Of a stretch of 8,381 nt of DNA, positions 6,228-8,381 are shown piece after piece. The position numbers and the translations under genes are program-made. How positions within the stretch are numbered: the first letter of the stretch is position 1; each line of letters begins with the position of its first letter. The stretch is from an uncultured Desulfurellaceae bacterium (GTDB lineage: Bacteria > Campylobacterota_A > Desulfurellia > Desulfurellales > Hippeaceae). The notes under the pieces were generated by a model. The model made no database searches. It was not told the DNA's origin and saw nothing but the letters and a program-made list of their open reading frames with translations. Location: positions 1 through 8,381 of the forward strand of contig CAJXLZ010000035.1 in NCBI GenBank assembly GCA_913056505.1. Reading direction: 5' to 3'.

Positions 6228-6945
6228 ATGCCCTCTGTCCCGCTATCATTTCCACCATTTCTTGAACAACACTAACATTTGACATTTCAAGCACTCCCTG
6301 TTCCAATGTCCCAAGGCCGTCATTTCCCGGATTGCCGGTATTTGCGCTACCGGATGCGTCAGTTACTTTAAAAAGATTGTGTCCTATGGCGCTTAAACCG
6401 GCCGGATTAATAAAATGAGCAATCTGTATCTGCCCTATTTGCGTCGGTGTGTCCTGCCCCTGCTCAAGCACAGATACTGTCCCGTCATTTCCTATGCTTA
6501 TGCTCAACGTATCCGACGGTATTGTTATTTCAGGTGACATAGTATAACCGTCGCTTGTAACCAGCCTGCCGTTGTTGTCAACTTTAAATGCTCCACTTCT
6601 TGTATATGCCGTTGTCCCATCGGGCATTGATACTTGGAAAAAGCCGTCCCCCGCTATAGCAATGTCCAATGGATTACCCGTTTCTTTAAAATTGCCCTGA
6701 GCAAAATTTTTAACGATACCCGCAGGCTTAACGCCAAGTCCTACCTGAATACCTGCAGGTTGCACAGTGCTCGACGTTGTCGCAACACCGGCCGGTTTTA
6801 TTGTCTGGTATAACAGATCCTGAAAATCAACCCTGCTTTTCTTAAAGCCCGACGTATTTACGTTTGCTAGGTTATTAGCAATTGCATCTATATTTATCTG
6901 CTGTGCTTCCATTCCCGTTGCTGCTGTCCATAATGATCTTATCAT
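6157..6945 (-). CDS. flgG: FlgG, flagellar distal rod protein
   Basis: The 262-residue product has the standard length and all hallmarks of FlgG. The N-terminus is MIRSLWTAATGMEAQQ, followed by the rod-protein motif ANNLANVNTSGFKKSR and the FlgG-specific loop with repeated PAGV/PAGI. The middle has GNPLDIAIAGDGFFQV and YTRSGAFKVDNNGRLV, and the C-terminus LEMSNVSVVQEMVEMIAGQRAYETNSKAIQTSDEMLQTANNLKR. FlgG polymerises into the distal rod that crosses the periplasm and passes through the P and L rings. No signal peptide is present, as expected for export by the flagellar type III system. AAGGAGGG lies just before the ATG and overlaps the flgF stop codon, giving a nine-base gap and likely coupling. 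Confidence 0.97.
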   Translation of the reverse strand: MIRSLWTAATGMEAQQINIDAIANNLANVNTSGFKKSRVDFQDLLYQTIKPAGVATTSSTVQPAGIQVGLGVKPAGIVKNFAQGNFKETGNPLDIAIAGDGFFQVSMPDGTTAYTRSGAFKVDNNGRLVTSDGYTMSPEITIPSDTLSISIGNDGTVSVLEQGQDTPTQIGQIQIAHFINPAGLSAIGHNLFKVTDASGSANTGNPGNDGLGTLEQGVLEMSNVSVVQEMVEMIAGQRAYETNSKAIQTSDEMLQTANNLKR

Positions 6946-6954
6946 AAACCCTCC

Positions 6955-7749
6955 TTACGTTACCCTACTAACCTTTTCTATAACATCCGATGCTAAATCA
7001 TTGCCGAGAGCATCTATCACCTTCTGATATCTGTCAAAAGAGCGCTGAGCTTCTATTAAAGATACCATCTCTCTTACTATCTTAACATTTGATGTCTCCA
7101 AATATCCCCTATCCAACTTAAAATTTTTCTCAACAACGGGCTGCTCGTTATTTGTTGTTGAAAATGTATTATCCGCATTATGTATGAGATTGGAATAATT
7201 ATTGAAATTCCTAATAGCTATAGTGTCAACATTTGCTCCGTCTACTTTGACTGCACCATCTGGCTCTATTGTGTTTTTTAATCCGGTCAATTTTATCAAT
7301 TTAGAATTTTTAAAATAGTTTTCACCCAGTACAGGATAACCTGTGCCACGCTGTACCAAAACGCCGTCTTTGTTTATACTAAACTCTCCATCTTTTGTGT
7401 ATGCAACACCATTTGGCGTAAGCACTGCGAAAAATCCACTGCCTTCTATGGAAAAATCCAAATCATTGCCCGTGCGTTTAAAAGGACCTTTAGAGAAATC
7501 GATATAACTTTTATCCATATGGGCAACAGAATTTATTGTTTCGTTGATAAACCCCTTAGATTTATCCGTATCAGGTTCAAGCGGTAGCTTTAGATTGGAA
7601 AATCCGCTGATGCGGGACCATGATTTTATGTTAATACCCTCTCTTTTAAACCCAGGCGTATTAACATTAGAAATATTGTTCGTAATGTTATTAACCCTAT
7701 TCATCTGAGTAATCATTCCGCTTGCAGCTGTGTAAACACCGTTAAACAT
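6955..7749 (-). CDS. flgF: FlgF, flagellar proximal rod protein (FlgG paralogue)
   Basis: The 264-residue protein has the rod/hook-family ends: MFNGVYTAASGMITQ, NNISNVNTPGFKRE at about 25-38, the middle motif GNDLDFSIEGSGFFAV and YTKDGEFSINKDGVLV, and the C-terminal block LETSNVKIVREMVSLIEAQRSFDRYQKVI. It lacks the PAG-rich FlgG loop and ends in a more divergent tail, so FlgF is the better call than a second FlgG; the position directly before flgG supports this. It would form part of the proximal rod and be exported without a signal peptide. GGAGG (7756-7760) lies six bases before the ATG. It is the first gene of the flgF-flgG-flgA-ubiX-ubiB run, and a sigma-54-type promoter precedes it. Confidence 0.85.
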   Translation of the reverse strand: MFNGVYTAASGMITQMNRVNNITNNISNVNTPGFKREGINIKSWSRISGFSNLKLPLEPDTDKSKGFINETINSVAHMDKSYIDFSKGPFKRTGNDLDFSIEGSGFFAVLTPNGVAYTKDGEFSINKDGVLVQRGTGYPVLGENYFKNSKLIKLTGLKNTIEPDGAVKVDGANVDTIAIRNFNNYSNLIHNADNTFSTTNNEQPVVEKNFKLDRGYLETSNVKIVREMVSLIEAQRSFDRYQKVIDALGNDLASDVIEKVSRVT

Positions 7750-7787
7750 AAGAAACCTCCGTAACTGTTACTAACATTAATTATATT

Positions 7788-7803
7788 AGCAAAAAGCATT
7801 CCA
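7788..7803 (-). promoter_or_regulatory. sigma-54 (RpoN) promoter for the flgF operon
   Basis: Read on the minus strand the site is TGGAATG-N4-TTGCT, very close to the consensus TGGCACG-N4-TTGCW. The invariant GG (7802-7801) and GC (7790-7789) are exactly ten bases apart. Transcription would begin near 7778, giving a leader of about 28 bases with the flgF ribosome binding site. Rod and hook genes are commonly RpoN targets in Campylobacterota and many other flagellated bacteria. No activator site could be recognised. Confidence 0.75.
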
Positions 7804-7865
7804 CAGATTTTAAAATATTCTTATTACGGTAAAAATCATATAGATTTAATGCATTCATATAATTC

Positions 7866-7893
7866 TTTACTTTCGATGTTGATTAAATATAAT
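7866..7893 (+). promoter_or_regulatory. sigma-70-type promoter for the modC leader
   Basis: A perfect TATAAT (7888-7893) is preceded by TTTACT (7866-7871), a 4/6 match to the -35 consensus, with a 16-base spacer. Transcription would start at about 7900-7901, exactly at the 5' edge of the structured leader. That coincidence supports both calls. Confidence 0.65.
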
Positions 7894-7899
7894 CTTTTT

Positions 7900-7999
7900 A
7901 GTCTTCGAGCACATAATCCTAAGGCAACGCTATGGGTTATATGCCGATAGGGTATAAATGGAAACGTTTATGCCTCCCGAAATTTGGAAAGGAGACTCT
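7900..7999 (+). ncRNA. Moco/Tuco-type riboswitch leader of modC
   Basis: This leader strongly resembles the Moco RNA motif, which binds or responds to molybdenum (or tungsten) cofactor. The conserved-looking pieces are CTTCGAGC (7903-7910), TATGCCGATAGGG (7940-7952) and GGAAACGTTTATGCCTCCCG (7960-7979). Visible structure includes a 10-bp hairpin 7951-7960/7965-7974 capped by a GAAA tetraloop, a 7-bp stem 7913-7919/7934-7940, and a closing helix 7904-7907/7978-7981. The modC ribosome binding site (AAAGGAG, 7988-7994) follows within ten bases of the motif, and GGAG can pair with 7974-7977 or, in a 7-bp helix, 7900-7906 with 7991-7997. Control of translation is therefore likely. The downstream ModC-like gene is a known context for this motif. 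Ligand and direction of control are inference; the match was made from memory of the consensus, without a covariance search. Confidence 0.75.
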
Positions 8000-8381
8000 A
8001 TGATTGATATTGATATTCAGAAGAGTTTTAGAGATTTCAGCATATCCTTAAAATTTACTACCTCAAAAAACAGATGTGTTATATTCGGACCATCAGGCAG
8101 CGGAAAATCCTCACTCTTAAAAATGATAGCTGGCTTTTACAACCCTGATTTCGGAACAATCAAGATTAAGAATAAACTGTTTTTCTCTCATAAAGAAAAA
8201 ATAAATCTTCCAATACAGTTAAGAAATATAGGTTATCTGCCTCAGGAATATACCCTATTTCCGAATATGACTGTAAAAGAAAATATAAAATATGGTTTAA
8301 AAAGAAGAAAAACGCAAAAATTTATGGATATTACCGAGCTTGCCGAGAGATTTAACATATCAAATTGTCTCGAAAAATATC
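8000..8381 (+). CDS. modC: ModC-like molybdate/tungstate ABC transporter ATPase (5' part, cut by window edge)
   Basis: Translation from ATG 8000 gives 127 residues and remains open at the window end. The Walker A motif GPSGSGKS is at 30-37, and a Q-loop glutamine is Q82 (IGYLPQEYTLFPNMTV), followed by KENIKYGL. The pattern IFGPSGSGKSSLL...IAGF-x2-PDFGTIKI, with the preceding short N-terminal strand, resembles ModC and related oxyanion importers (WtpC/TupC/CysA). The ABC signature, Walker B and any TOBE regulatory domain lie beyond the window. AAAGGAG precedes the ATG by five bases. The Moco-type leader directly upstream is the best evidence for a molybdate or tungstate substrate. If modA and modB exist in this operon they must follow, since the ATPase gene comes first here. 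Confidence 0.8.
   Translation, partial: MIDIDIQKSFRDFSISLKFTTSKNRCVIFGPSGSGKSSLLKMIAGFYNPDFGTIKIKNKLFFSHKEKINLPIQLRNIGYLPQEYTLFPNMTVKENIKYGLKRRKTQKFMDITELAERFNISNCLEKY

Noticed and set aside
7761..7775. Overlapping small palindromes in the flgF leader as an operator
   Set aside because: The GTAAC/GTTAC and GTTA/TAAC arms are very short and AT-rich. They lie downstream of the predicted sigma-54 start and match no regulator I can name.
7861..7999. ModE or FNR operator before modC
   Set aside because: No convincing match to the ModE box or to TTGAT-N4-ATCAA could be found; control is better explained by the leader RNA.

Overview
The window is AT-rich, gene-dense bacterial DNA from a motile, Gram-negative-type organism: it has flagellar rod genes, a periplasmic rod/P-ring chaperone and a TonB-like protein. 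A COG1579 zinc-ribbon protein next to a Nif3/DUF34 protein, a sigma-54-type flagellar promoter and the AT-rich base composition suggest Campylobacterota or a former deltaproteobacterium (for example Desulfurella/Hippea-like). This placement is inference; no taxonomic marker is present.

Left part, plus strand (39-2140): a CAU-anticodon tRNA, best read as tRNA-Ile2, is followed after only 10 bases by a tight three-gene run: a Nif3/DUF34 dinuclear-metal protein, a coiled-coil zinc-ribbon protein (relative of H. pylori HP0958/FlgZ, TTG start) and an RNase HI with an extra N-terminal segment. The last two genes overlap.

Middle, minus strand (7749 down to 2143): flgF-flgG-flgA-ubiX-ubiB form one compact run with overlaps or gaps of 1-9 bases. 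After a 113-base gap with its own candidate promoter comes a TonB-like gene. That gene converges on the RNase HI gene with two bases between the stop codons, and its likely terminator lies antisense within the RNase HI coding sequence. A good sigma-54 (-24/-12) site sits just upstream of flgF.

Right part, plus strand (7866-8381): a sigma-70-type promoter drives a roughly 100-base leader that strongly resembles the Moco/Tuco (molybdenum/tungsten cofactor) RNA motif. It is followed by the start of a ModC-like molybdate/tungstate transporter ATPase, cut by the window edge. The leader can form mutually exclusive pairings, one of which hides the modC ribosome binding site, so it looks like a translational riboswitch.

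Functionally, the window combines tRNA/nucleic-acid housekeeping, flagellar rod assembly under probable sigma-54 control, prenyl-FMN/quinone-related genes attached to the rod operon, and cofactor-sensing control of oxyanion uptake. All proteins fall in known families; the most interesting material is in the regulatory and overlap architecture.
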